From assembly GCA_958298945.1 (NCBI GenBank), contig OY282606.1:41119920-41183919 (forward strand): 64,000 nucleotides of DNA. Direction: 5' to 3'. Of this stretch, positions 21,121-32,714 are shown piece after piece (the stretch's first letter is position 1; the number at the start of each line of letters is the position of its first letter). The notes under the pieces were generated by a model. It was not told the DNA's origin. It made no database searches and was given only the letters and a program-made list of their open reading frames with translations. The translations under genes were made by a program, and so were the position numbers. The stretch is from Atherix ibis. Its lineage: Eukaryota; Arthropoda; Insecta; Diptera; Athericidae.

Positions 21121-23800
21121 TTTGTATTCCCAAAATAAACTCTGTCGTCCTTAAATATACTGGTTACCCACAGATGACATTAACATGATGGCCATAAAGT
21201 TAACCAAAAAGGTATATTTCGATTTATTTCGTTAGTATCGTATCCAGTTAAATTCAATTAACTGCTCCATTTTGAAAAGAATCTATTTATAAATATTTGC
21301 CTGAATTAACCCTTTAGTTTGGTATGTCGTAAACATTAGTTTAGGAGGAGAAAAAAAATAACTTTAACATTATTAATCACAAAATACTACGTCAATATAG
21401 TCGAAGGAAAATTTAAAGACCGAAGTTGTTGGATAATCGGTCAATCTGACTATCTGGATAGCCAATTTGGCCACCCATTCCATCCGGTACCGTCGAACTT
21501 CATAAGTGAAGACATACGTGCTGCTGTGTGTGAAAGGTTAAGGATATTCCCAACTAATTTCTAATGTTAGTTCGATAAAATTTCCTTTCGTTTTTATCTA
21601 GTTTCCTGTATCTTGTCGAAACGTATTCACAGTCACTTACCTATCCACACAGGATTTTGAGATTTTTTCCTTATCTTTTTATTACTTTAGGGTCAGGAAT
21701 AAAGTGTAATCAAATGGAAAACTTAACAATAATTTGTTTTGGAATTTTTTTTGCTGACTTGTTGTCTTAGTTGCTTGAGCAGAGCAGTCCTTTATCAGGA
21801 TAATAGCTATTCACCATTCAATAGTCTAGTATCCCCATTACTCTTTTTTTGGTTTTGAATATTCCTCCAATGTATCTGTATAAGTACGGGTTTGTATGTC
21901 TACGGTTTATTTGTTAAATCTCATTATTCAAATTTAATGTTTACTACAACACGAAAAGAAAACATTTTTCTTTCTCGGCTACGAGCATTATTCCATTAAT
22001 TTTTCCATTCAAAACTTTATTTGAAAGAAGATTTTTGTTTGATAATTTATTTAAAGGGAAAAAAAATACATTTTCATGAAAGGATATTTTCTTTGTGTAT
22101 TTATGATTTTCTTCCATTTTTTTGTTTGTTTGTTTTTATTTCAGGATTATTTCTCTCACTATCGCTCTTTACTTTGTTAAATAAATTTGTTTTGTTTTTA
22201 CTTCAATGCTGTTGAGCTATTTTCATTTTACACTTTTATGTAAAAACCGTGTCCACAAATGAGTTGTAAACTTGTTAAAGCGATTTTAAAATGAAGAGAG
22301 TGCGCTATCATGTATCGTTATTCCCTTTCCATATTCCATTCTAAAATGGCAATTGTCTGTCTGACCAGTTGGTCAGATCTTTAAAGCTGTTGGTCCTTAG
22401 TGCTCAACTGGATTAATGACCCTCAACTTGAGAATATAATAATTCCAAGGATAGTACGCAATAAATTTTCCACTTGGGAAAATGAAAACGCCAACAACCA
22501 TAGTAGACACAAAAGGCTTTCCGTTTTTATCCCTTTTTGGTGAGGGTTGCTTTATGTTGGTCATTTATTATTTTCTGAATAACGTAATAACAACATGTTG
22601 ATTTCACTTAAAATGAATATTTCTTTTCATATTATCCTCGAAAATAAACATGCTTTATTTACATAATACATCCACAATCATTTTGCCAACACACACATCA
22701 TGTTGTAAGTAATTATGAATAAACTGAAAAATTCATTTTTATATTAAAATAAATCTAATTAGAATTTTGTTTGTTTATTTATTTTTAAATATGTTTTATA
22801 AGCACATCATATGAAATGACAAATTTAATTCAATTTTATGAACATTGAAAGTATAAAAGTTTTAAATGGAATTAAAATTGAAAAAAAAAAATATTAATAA
22901 GTTATCTTTGAAGCATAAGATCATTAAAATTTATTTAAATTACATTTATTGCTCATACCATGAGTTAATTTGATTTTCAATTATTGTCAATCAAAGATGA
23001 GGAAAGATAAATTTGAAATTACAAATGCGAATATGAATGTAGAATTTGCCGCCCACACTGAGGTGATTCCATAAAGTTCCGTCTAGGAAAACAACATTCG
23101 GTACCAATATTGAAAATGTTTTTAAATTGATAATTTCCAAATGTGTTTTTTTTGTAATTTCCTGTAATTGTTTTCTATAAAATAATTTTCATTGAAATTA
23201 AGGAAATTATTAAATTTCAATTTTGTGATTTTTTTTTAAAAAGAGAACAAAGAATAGTGCACATTTTTACTTAATTAATATTTTTATATACATAAAAAAA
23301 TCATATGTTCATAATTTCAAATTTGAGATAATTATTTACAGCTGTTTTTATATTATAATTTATAACAAAAAATTTTGTTGTAAGAAAAATATATTGTTTC
23401 TACGATGGTTCCTCAACAACAGGATGGTTTGTTTTTTTTAATTTTGCAAAATCTAAAGGCCATCGCCGTTTTAAATGTTGATAGTAGCATAATGAAAAGG
23501 TGTAAAAACAGTTTTCTTGCTAAAGGATTAGGATGGCTGCAATTTTTTACAATGGGGATGTACGAAAGAATGGAACATTTGGATTACGAAAAATTAAAAC
23601 TGTTTCAGACATAAAAAAAAGCATTTAAACTTTTTTTACGATAGCTACGTTTTTGAGGCTTAGTCCAAAAGACTTTGCCGAGAACAGATTCTTGATGTAA
23701 CCCTAAATGGCAGTAGTACTCCAACAAAGAAAATAAAAAGAAGGTAACTTAACGGACAAAAAATTGCTATGACTCCTAGAAAATATATCAAAACCGAAAT
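21121..23800. other. AT-rich intergenic stretch
   Basis: No motif was recognised on either strand. A short, less AT-rich patch at about 21400-21560 and the frames at 22021-22215 and 23405-23614 have no recognisable domain. Confidence 0.45.
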
Positions 23801-23804
23801 TAGA

Positions 23805-24110
23805 GTAAATTATTATCGTTATGATTCCAGATCACGCTGGTATCCTCGGCAAAAACGCTTTCATCAACGAGTGGAAGAGGCTTTCCACAATCCTGCTCTT
23901 ACCGAAATTTCAAACTTGCCGCATGTACTGACCAAATGGCATTAACCATCTTTAGTCATGCGAAGACAAACAAACTTGACCGACAGTGGAATATTTATTT
24001 CCATTATCAAAAACTATTCCAAAATTTCTGGGCAAGGGCATACCGCACTTAGTCATGATTTCTTCGCCGGTCAGTAAAATTTAACCACTTCTAATTGCTC
24101 TATTAAACTA
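23805..24110 (+). mobile_element. possible LINE RNase H-region scrap
   Basis: IMIPDHAGILGKNAFINEW at about 23820 resembles the conserved WVPGHSGI.GNE.AD.LA of LINE-encoded RNase H. GQGHTALSHDFFAGQ about 200 bases on resembles the RIGHT.LTH.FLL stretch that follows it. The two lie in plausible order but are short. Confidence 0.35.
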
Positions 24111-24334
24111 ACTATGGACCAGTTGCATTAGGGACATTGGCAATGCCAACTCACACCTAACATGAAGACATCATATGGCCACATGGTCGTGGCGCTATGG
24201 CCTCTGTCACAAAATTGGGCTTACAAAATGTGGCAGAAAATAAAAAGGAGGGAGTTACCATCCGCATAGCTTGCACGTTAGTCCATTCTCAGCAGCGCAA
24301 TTTGGGCAATGATGTGACATAAAATTTTGTATTA

Positions 24335-25590
24335 CGAATGGTAAATCTGTGAGTGTGTCTTACGAAAAGTTGCAATGAGCATTTGGGAAATATTTCTTAT
24401 CAAAATTATATATTTTTTGGTGGCTTAAAGCACTTTTAAAGGGCAAAGAAACAGTGAAATATAAACCTTGCTCAAGAAGATTTCTTCAACACCGAAAAAT
24501 GATAAAAGTTTGGAACGAGTATTTTCAAGACAAACTGTCAACCTAGTTTTTTATAAAGATGATCTTGAAAGGCTTATAAAAAAGGTCCTTCATGGCACAT
24601 TGGAGATTACAGAATCTTAGATGCTCAACCATAATAACGCCCCCCTATCCCATGGTCATCTGAATCAACGACTTTTTGTTGGAAAAGGCGGTACTCGGTG
24701 GTGATTCCTCAGCCGCTTTATTCACCTGATCAAAATTTACCAACAATAATAAAAAATACTTGAAAGTATCGTCATCTGCTGCCACTTTAAACTCTACGTT
24801 AAGACTCAAAGAGCTACGTTAAGGAACCTTGCAAATTCCAGGTACTGCTAGGCCGGCAAGGGGATTTCTGGGAGAACAATGATCATTTATCAGAAGTGTC
24901 TACGGGTTTTGGTAACCGCCCGTTATCCCAGGTGATATCACGAAGTGCCTACGTTCTCTTAAAAAATGGCACCACCGTGTTAAAATACACTGTACCTGAT
25001 CATGAGATGAGACACCTTTAATCGAAACGCCATGGCTGTCTTGCGACTGGAGAGAAGGGATACCAGTTATCCTGGATGATATCACAGCACATAACTAGTT
25101 ACAGACTGTGAGCATGGCTTAGCTGGTGAGAAATGGGACCAGATAGAAACATGAGGTATGACGAGTTGGAGGCTTGATGAGCGAGTAAAAACACCCCTTC
25201 CAACGATGTAGAGCTGCCAAGGGGATAACAGAAAAGGTAGAGTATGTAGCTGAGTCAGCTTTCAATAGTAGAGAAGAACGGAGGAGGTTCTTTAAAAGAA
25301 GTAAAAGACGTTGAAGGTTTATAAGCAATCTAAGCAATGTGTCAAAAGGTGAAGAAGTTGGAGAACGAGCACGCTGAATGTAATTTTCTGAATCTAGTAG
25401 GCCTATCCCGTGGTATAATGTCGAACAATAGGTCTATCACGTTAAATAACAGAATTTTTCGATAACATGCAAAGGGGTGTTATCAAGGAGCTGAAGGCCA
25501 TTCTAAATGAAGCTCTCCAGCATTGCTACGAAGAATAGAAGTAACATTTCCAAGGATGTAGAGCTTCTCATTGCAATATAAAAATAAAAT
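24335..25590 (+). pseudogene. mariner fossil interrupted by about 700 bp
   Basis: From 24335 the plus strand reads VSYEKLQ, a stop, then AFGKYFLSKLYIFWWLKALL, matching the N-terminal SYEMLK.AFGDDALSRSQVFEW.KRFK of a mariner. At about 24545 it reads FYKDDLERLIKKVLHGTLEI and at about 24630 MLNHNNAPLSHGHLNQRLF (second catalytic box, Asp lost). At about 24700 it reads PQPLYSPDQNLP (third box). The C-terminus then appears only after 25452: FFDNMQRGVIKELKAILNEA and LQHCYEE. The segment between, 24751-25451, does not look like mariner and is probably a later insertion. Confidence 0.68.
24751..25451. other. unidentified insert inside the mariner fossil
   Basis: About 700 bp visibly richer in G and C than its surroundings lies between the two halves of a decayed mariner. 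No transposase, RT or terminal repeat was recognised. An imperfect 25-bp direct repeat built on GTTATCC..G.TGATATCAC occurs at about 24922 and 25058. The small frames here lack recognisable motifs. Confidence 0.5.
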
Positions 25591-28290
25591 AATTATTACT
25601 GTCATATTTCTGGCAATTTTATCTGCACAACTTAAAAAACTTTAAAAAAAATGTGTATTGCTTAATCTTAGAAATAATATAAAAATTACCTTACAACCTT
25701 TCTAGTATAGGTTTTTGTTTTAGAAAATTAATTGTTATCACAAAATATTTATTATTTAAGAAAATTACGTCAAATTTTTAAGAAAAAAATACAGTACCTT
25801 TGAACTGAACATTTTCTCGTTTTTATACATACAAATTCCATAAAGTATGATTCACACAAATGCCTAAAATAATTAACTTTCTTGGTATTCTTTGTACTGT
25901 TAGTAAAAGACATTCTTAAGATACTTGGTTATATAAAATTTGCCCATCTAGGTAAGGTATCCGCATGCACTTACATGCATAAATGCATTTTGGGAAGTAT
26001 GTTGTAAAAATATCGACTTTGGTGCTTATTTAATGTTTTCTGCAACATTGCAGCTCCACTAAAAGATTCAAAACAGTTGCAGTTGCAGCAATTTAGCCAA
26101 CATAACTTATGTATATCTAGACGATTGTCGATGGTAATAGCTCCTCTTACGTAATTTCGATCTAGTTATGGACAATTATTGTTTATAGTACAGAAATGGT
26201 GAAACTACGATACATAAAATTATATCAAAGGCATGGGCAAAATGTCTAAGAGAAATGCTTTTGGAAGTAAAACTGTCCAGCGAAACTGCGACGCAAATTT
26301 TCTCGACATATCTACAAGTACTTCGAGATGGCTTTCGTCTCATTGCTAGATGATCTGAGTTCCGCATCTATTATGCAATTCGCAACTCCATCTTGACTAT
26401 ATTTTCACATCCTGTTGTTCCATAAATAATCACCTTTGAGCAGTACATGAGACCTGTTTTCGAATTCAGTGAATTCCATTTCGATTGTGTCACCATTGGT
26501 GTTTGCTGACCACAAACACTTCAGTTTCTGATCACAAATGACAAAGGGTGTCCAGTTCACAGAAAATTTTTAATTTATTTCATCTATCCGCTATTGAATA
26601 GCAAAAAAAAAATTTCAAACGTAATCAATTGAATTGAACAAAAAAAAAATACTGATGAATTGCCACCTTGAATTCGCCGGTTCGATAGGGTCTGGGCTTG
26701 TGCCTAAGACTCGGGGTCTAAACCTGGCTGAACCGGCAGTTCAAGGTTCTCACTTTCAATCTGATTTGTGGCGTTCGGGCATATCTGATCAGATCGAATT
26801 AAAACCAATTTCAACGTGTTCGCTTTGATTCGATTCTATTTAATTCGATACGATTTGTGTTCGTTCTTTTTGCGGCCATACGACCTTCAGAACAATTTCA
26901 AGTAAAGTCGTGTAGTACACTCTACGTCTATCGATCATAATCTGGTCAATCTTAAAATTATATTCTCTAAGCAATTGTTCAATCTGGGCAAACAAAGATT
27001 ATTTCTTTAAGTAAATTTTATTGTAAAGAAAATTACCGCACTCTTGTAGGTAATATTTTCTATGATAAAAAAAGAGATAGTAAAATGGGATTATAGGTGT
27101 GGTTCAAAGATACCTATTTTCAAACGTTAAGGAAATAGATTTGAAGAAAATTTAAATCAAAATATAATTAATAGCAATATTCCTAATATTATTGGGGAGA
27201 AACCGAAATCCCATATCTGAGTTGTCGTCATTATTTTTATGTCCGTTTCGGATCTTACTAATTTCGTGCTTCTATCTACACACGACTAGTTTGTTGACTG
27301 AAACCATTTTTTTGTTAAGGTTACTAATTTCTTGGTAAAAGTAAATCACGAATTAGTTTGTTACTTTTTAAAGTGGCAAATAATTTTTTTTTTTTGAAAT
27401 TGGAATTGGACCTTGCAGGCTACTGTTAACTACCGACTGCCCAACTATGGATACAAGAAGCTAAAAGTCGGTTGATCTCGTTGTGGGCATTTCTCAAGAG
27501 TTCAATGGTCAACAAGTCTTCATTGTTTTCTTGACTCGTCGATTGTCGTCGATTGGATATTATGATAGATGAACTTTTTAAAAAAAGCAATTAGGTACAA
27601 ATTATTATTAAACTTTACTAGAAATATTTGGAAATCTGTAAAAATTCCATACCAAAAATGCGTACGAGGACAATATCATCACACTTAAACATATGCGGTT
27701 GTATATGGTTATTTTACAATAAAACGGCACACACTCGTATAGAAAATCATATTCGAATAAAGTCATTTTAGATATAAAAAAAAAAAAAAATTGCCCTCCG
27801 GATTTTGTTGCGAAACAATTTCCTTTCCAAGTAAAATAAAACATATTCGTAACATTTGTAATGTAACTTTTTCCATTTAAAAATTTTCATTTATTCGCAA
27901 AATCAAATCAGAGAATTTCAATTCAATGCCGAGTACTATGAGAAATTAGCTTATAAATTACCGGAACACGCTGATAATCGATAATTCAATTTAGTTTCGT
28001 TCAAATAAGAAATATTGATTTATGTGAAAATTTATGCTTCAGATCCTTTGAGAGTTTACACATTTAAATTTGCATGATTTTCAAAATTTTTAAAAATTTT
28101 CATCAAGATATTTTAGCCATAATTGCTAGATTTAATATTTTTTTAGAAAAAAACACGAATACATTTTTTAAAACTGTATTAATCAACATAAAAGACAAAT
28201 AAAGTTTTTAGAGCTCAATTGAAGGATTATGGGGAGTAAATATCTATTGAAGCTTTTCCTGCTCGCATATGTATGCATTTTATTAGTATT
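25591..28290. other. intergenic stretch, mostly AT-rich
   Basis: No gene recognised. The segment 26650-26880 is less AT-rich and includes GGTTCGATAGG, slightly like a tRNA-type B box, but no matching A box or tail was found. No transposon ends seen. Confidence 0.45.
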
Positions 28291-28389
28291 TTCAATAAAT
28301 CGTGAGACCAGTGATGGTTAAATTGTCAATGGGTATTTTAATAGGGAAGAAGTTGAAGGTAGCTAGGAATGAGGGGGTTAGTATGATTG

Positions 28390-28610
28390 AAAAAAAGGGA
28401 ACGGAACACAGTCACATCACGAACATAAGGAACTTTAAAATCACAATGAATAACACTATTACGAATGTAAAAGGAAGTATCGATAATTTTACGAAGTTTA
28501 TTGGACTGCAAATATTGGATAGAAGAGTCTTAGAATTTAAGTCCATTAGTCTATATTGGTTTCAATAGGGCAGTATACAACAGTACTTTGGGTTCCACAT
28601 CAAAAGCTTA
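28390..28610 (+). repeat. dispersed repeat, copy 1 (partner at 47580-47800)
   Basis: This resembles 47580-47800 by eye. Landmarks are ACAATGAATAA/ACCATGAATAA, GTAAAAGGAAGTATCGATAAT/ATAAAAGAAAGTATCGATAA, and TATTGGTTTCAATAGGGCA/TATTGGTTTCAGTAGGGCA. The 88-codon frame at 28302-28568 lies in it but is not kept open in the other copy. The type of element is unknown. Confidence 0.55.
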
Positions 28611-28656
28611 TATACTACAGTTCTAAGTATCAAACTATGGTTTCTTACCAATAGTA

Positions 28657-29876
28657 TGAGGGTCGTTCAATAAGTCCTTAGTAAAAAATGAAAAAAAAAT
28701 GTTTTTTCAAAAAAAAATTTTTTATTTTTCAATATAATCTTTTTTAAGCTCTATACACTTTTCCAACCGTTTTTCCAAAATTTTTATCCCGTCCAAAAAA
28801 TAGGATTTCGGAAGTTCTGCAAAATACTCATCCGTTTGAGCAATGACGTCCTCGTTGGAAGTGAACCGTCGTCCGCCAAGCCATTTCTTCAGCTTGGGGA
28901 AAAGAAAATAGTCACTCGGGGCCAAATCTGGCGAATAAGCGGGATGCTGCAACAATTCCATTCTCAATTCCACAATTTTGGCCATGGAAACAACGCAGGT
29001 GTGCACACGCGCATTGTCCTGATGCAAGAGGATTTTTTTCTTCTTCAGATGGGGGCGTAATATGCTCCTGTTATTGTTTTTCCTTTTCCCAAGTAGTCGA
29101 TAAAAATGATGCCCTGCGAATCCCAAAAGACCGTGGCCATCACCTTGCCGGCCGATGGCACAGTTTTTGCCTTCTTCGGAGCCCGTTCACCCTTGAAAAT
29201 CCACTGTGATGACTGTCTCTTCGTTTCTGGAGTGTAGTAGTGTATCCAGGTTTCGTCCACAGTGACATATCGACGAAGGAATTCGGCAGGATTGCGATCA
29301 AAGAGTGCCAACATAGCCTCAGAGTCCACTACACGATTGCGCTTATTCTCCTCTGAGAGCAAACGCGGCACCCATCTTGCCGAAATTTTTTTCACAGACA
29401 ATTTTGCATGCAAAATTGAAGCGACTGTACCTTGTGATATGCCCGTGTCCTCAACTAATTCGCGCACTTTAATTCGCCGATCGTTCAAAATCAGATAGTT
29501 GATTTTGTCGATGATTTCAGGAGTAGACACCTCAACTGAGCGTCCTGAACGATGTTCATCTTTTGTGGATGAACGGCCCCGTTTAAATTCATTCACCCAA
29601 TTGTAAACCGTTGCAAACACAGGTGCAGATGTGTCATGAACTGCATCCAACTCGGCTTTGATTTCTTTCGGGCTTAAGCCTTTCAAATGGAGATGTTTGA
29701 TGACAGCCCTAAACTCGCTTTTTTCCTTTAATCGACGATAGAAATTGACCTACGCTATGGATCGAGCTGAAATTTTGACAGCTTTCCTATCAATAATACT
29801 ACTTACAAAAAAAATCTTTACCGACACTACGAGCACAATTTCTCGGATTTTCTAAGGACTTATTCAACGACCCTCG
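28657..29876 (-). mobile_element. mariner, nearly full-length (copy A of a two-copy family)
   Basis: The ends read GAGGGTCGTTCAATAAGTCC on the left and its near-perfect inverse on the right, each with TA outside (28655-28656, 29877-29878). The element is 1220 bp. It is about 60 bp shorter than the 60.4-kb copy because of two deletions, one removing the 5' leader with the ATG and one in the catalytic domain. Confidence 0.93.
28722..29728 (-). pseudogene. mariner transposase copy A, start codon lost and frameshifted
   Basis: Reading leftward, EKSEFRAVIKHLHLKGLSPK begins without a methionine: the ATG of copy B (61549) is replaced by AAG through a small deletion. The DNA-binding part follows (VFATVYNWVNEFKRGRSSTK, GISQGTVASILHAKL), then the linker WVPRLL and the first catalytic Asp in VTVDETWIHYY. 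After TITGAYYA about 40 bases are deleted, which also shifts the frame near 29055. The second frame carries LLHQDNARVH and [14 protein letters not shown], with 34 residues between the aspartates, and ends in IEK. All three catalytic residues survive but cannot be made in one protein. Confidence 0.92.
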
Positions 29877-29879
29877 TAT

Positions 29880-30025
29880 ATGTAGAAGAATATGATTTAC
29901 GTGGACGTATTTGGTATATATGGACAGTAAAACTTACGTGGACCTATTTGCGTTCAGTATCTCTTAATGTCCACTTGGCAAATCAGTTAGATTTGAGTTT
30001 GGACAATTTCGAAAGCATGTTGACG
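29880..30025. other. short spacer with a small duplication
   Basis: TTTACGTGGACGTATTTGG and CTTACGTGGACCTATTTGC occur about 40 bp apart. Nothing else recognised. Confidence 0.4.
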
Positions 30026-30029
30026 TTTT

Positions 30030-30260
30030 TTTGTCACCCGCATGTATAACAAAACAAAAATCGTATGTACACAAATATTGTAGAGAATCGGGCCAAGTAT
30101 GCTGCCATGAGGAATACCAGCGAATATTGGAAAGATATCCAATTCGTAAGGAAAGATTTTCTGAGCAGGAAGTATTTGGTTCTTCTTGGGTTTCTAGTGT
30201 AAGACCGGGTGCTGGATTTGACTTATGTCTAAAATCGCACTTGGATTGGATATCTAAAAT
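30030..30260 (-). mobile_element. LINE reverse-transcriptase fragment
   Basis: The minus strand reads ELDIFPIFAGIPHGSILGPI followed by LYNI (about 30150-30080), the GVPQGSILGP.LYNIYT motif of jockey-like RTs with Gln changed to His. It resembles the minus-strand fragment at 48.96-49.21 kb. The plus-strand 78-codon frame here is an antisense artefact. Confidence 0.6.
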
Positions 30261-30684
30261 TCATTAATAATAATATTTCCACTGGAATACGAAAATATAT
30301 GAATAAGTATATGCTCTTCTAATTTTAAGCTTATTTGTTTTTTTTTATTGTCATTCAAAATGTGGAATTCATTTCTATTTGGTTTCATACAATCAGTTTT
30401 GATATTAAATCTAAATCTCTGATTAAAAAGTAATGTTATTTTATTTTTATGCATCAATGTTATCCCCTTCAATGCAGTTTCCTTGGGCAGCTGTACTTCA
30501 GAGGAAGAGCTGTTAGCAGTGCAGGAAGAGTTGGACCGCAATCGTTTTACATCCTCGGATTTCATCATCATTAACAAAAGCAAGATCCTTTTGCTTAGCA
30601 TTTTAACGACTTCTTTATGTAAATCTTACTAATCGATTTCATAAGAGCTTCTACTCGTTTCACATTTTCATCATTTATTTATAA

Positions 30685-30692
30685 ATTTAAGG
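30685..30692. repeat. 8-bp target site duplication, left
   Basis: ATTTAAGG here is repeated exactly at 32707-32714, directly outside the two ends of the hAT element. Eight base pairs is the expected hAT target duplication length. Confidence 0.9.
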
Positions 30693-32706
30693 CATTGGTG
30701 GCCAACCCTTTCAGCACCCGGGCCAGATTTTAAAAACGAGAATTCCTACCGGGCTGTACAACAAAATTTCTTTTATTATTCAAAGCAAACAAGAAATATA
30801 TTGTTTTTTTTTTAGAAGATATAACAAAAATGAGAATCAAACATATTTATTAGATTAGAGTTTATTAATACAAAATACAAAAAATAATAATACAAAAATA
30901 AAATAAACAAAATATAATAAATCTTAGTGAGACGTTTGACTTTGTTTATTAGAACTAAGTTCATCAATGTTAATATTGACTGATGTTGTTGCTACACGCA
31001 AACAGTTTTCTAAATGCTCATCAGTGATTCGAGATCTTGTTTGACATTTAATATGTTTCATTCTGCTAAAAAGCTGCTCACACGTGTATAAAATCCAGGA
31101 TATTTCTCCTAGTCTAAATAACACTTATAAAATTCTTCCAAGCTAACCTGATTGAATTTTTCTTTTAATTGTGTATCACAACACATTTCACAATGTTCCA
31201 TTTGTAAAATTCCTGGCAATAAATTTACGTCTACGGAAAATGGCGTTGCAAATGCAGCAAAAAGCACACGATGCTTTTTGAAATCCTGAAAACGATTTTC
31301 AAATTCCAGCTTCAAGTCGGATATCAAAGAAGCATATTTATTCGCCTCCATTTGTGTGACGTCTGGCTGCAATAATAATTTAGGAAAGTGGGTGAATATT
31401 TTATTTCTCATCTGTTGTTCCCAAAGTCCAAGTTTCATTTTAAATGCGGAAATAAGATCATACATGTTGTTAACTAATTGATCTTTTCCTTGTAGGCAAG
31501 TGTTAACAGCATTTAAGTGACTGACGATGTCGACTAGAAATGCAAAGTCATTAACCCACTCCTTGTCTTCAAATTATGGGATACTTATTGACTTGCTTGT
31601 ACAGAATGATTGGATTTCTTGCTTCAAGTCAAACACTCTTTTCAACATTTTGGCACGAGTCAGCCATCTTACTTCTGCATAAAATATAACGTCATTATAC
31701 TCTGAATCCAAAGACTTGAGAAACTCTTGGAACTGACGGTGATTCAACCCCTTCGACTTAATAAAGTTCACTGTTTTGATAACCACAGAATAAAATCCAA
31801 TGCTAGAGAATAAAATATAAACTTGGATGCTCGATTATTCAAATTATTTTCAATATATTTTCCAATGTCGTCCACACGCCTAGTAATAGTTTGACGAGAC
31901 AGGCTTATTTTTGAGAAATCCTTTTTATTTTCTGGGCACAGAATTTCACAGACACTCTCCAAACACTCCTTAATCATTTCACCATCTGAATATGGCTTCG
32001 ATTTTTTTGCTAGTATCATGGCTACTGCATAACTAGCTTTTACATAGCATAGTGACTCTTGAGACACTCTAGTAAATATCTGACGTTGTGCAGAAGGTTT
32101 TTTTTTTAATTCATTTACTTGGTCTTGTCGAAATTGCCCTTTGTAATTATCAAACTTACTTGCATGTTTAGCCTCGTAATGCCGCCTAATGTTATACTCT
32201 TTTAAGACAGAAACAGAATTATTGCATATCAAGCATATCGGCTTTCTTTTAAATTCCACGAAAAAATAGTTTATAGTCCATTTGTCTTGAAAACTTCTCG
32301 TCGTTGATCTAAATTCTTTACTACTTTACGCCATTGTGGGCCTTCGTTTTTCACTAAAAAAATAAATAAATAAAAGGCTTTTTTCTTTGGACCAACCGCG
32401 GTAGCACACATAAACAATAAAAACAAAAATATGACGCTTCAACATAACCAACAAACCCGCTAAGCCATCTATTTCCAGGTAGGAAACTAAAATCCCCCTA
32501 CCGTAAGGTAGATGCGTTACTCCCACTTCAATGTACTCATTTGTTCGAGGTAGAGTAGATGATGACAGCTGCAACTCTACCTCGGTAGCAAAATTGGTCC
32601 AAAGGAAAAGGCCTTAAAATGACATCAGTATTAAGAGCTCAGTGGGCCACAAATAGACGCCCAGTGGGCCACGCGTAGCCCGCGGGCCCCGCATTGGCCA
32701 CACGTG
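30693..32706 (-). mobile_element. hAT-superfamily transposon, 2.0 kb
   Basis: The ends CATTGGTGGCCAA and, inverted, CACGTGTGGCCAA match at 10 of 13 positions and are flanked by a perfect 8-bp duplication ATTTAAGG. GC-rich subterminal tracts occur at both ends (CACCCGGGCCAG near 30715; CCCGCGGGCCCCGCA near 32680), a common feature of this group. A decayed transposase gene fills the interior on the minus strand. The intact duplication suggests insertion was not extremely ancient even though the gene is broken. Confidence 0.92.
30924..32334 (-). pseudogene. hAT transposase with BED-type zinc finger, inactivated
   Basis: From an ATG at 32334 the reading is MA, a stop, then FQDKWTINYFFVEFKRKPIC. 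Next is the zinc finger C-x2-C-x14-H-x4-H (CLIC...RRHYEAKH, about 32233-32160). The frame continues through ASYAVAMILAKKSKPYSDGE and SLSRQTITRRVDDIGKYIEN, as in hAT transposases and the related ZBED/GTF2IRD2-like host proteins. A deletion follows FYSLALDF, removing the segment with the first catalytic Asp. Later pieces are FYAEVRWLTRAKMLKRVFDL (about 31685-31625) and MKLGLWEQQMRNKIFTHFPK. The C-terminal dimerisation motif is YTCEQLFSRMKHIKCQTRSR (about 31085-31025). At least three frame breaks make it dead. Confidence 0.88.
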
Positions 32707-32714
32707 ATTTAAGG
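32707..32714. repeat. 8-bp target site duplication, right
   Basis: ATTTAAGG, identical to 30685-30692. Confidence 0.9.

Noticed and set aside
26650..26880. tRNA-derived SINE because of GGTTCGATAGG
   Set aside because: I found no A box, no poly(A) or simple-repeat tail and no target duplication.
28302..28568. 88-codon frame as a gene
   Set aside because: It lies in a dispersed repeat whose other copy (47.6 kb) does not keep the frame.
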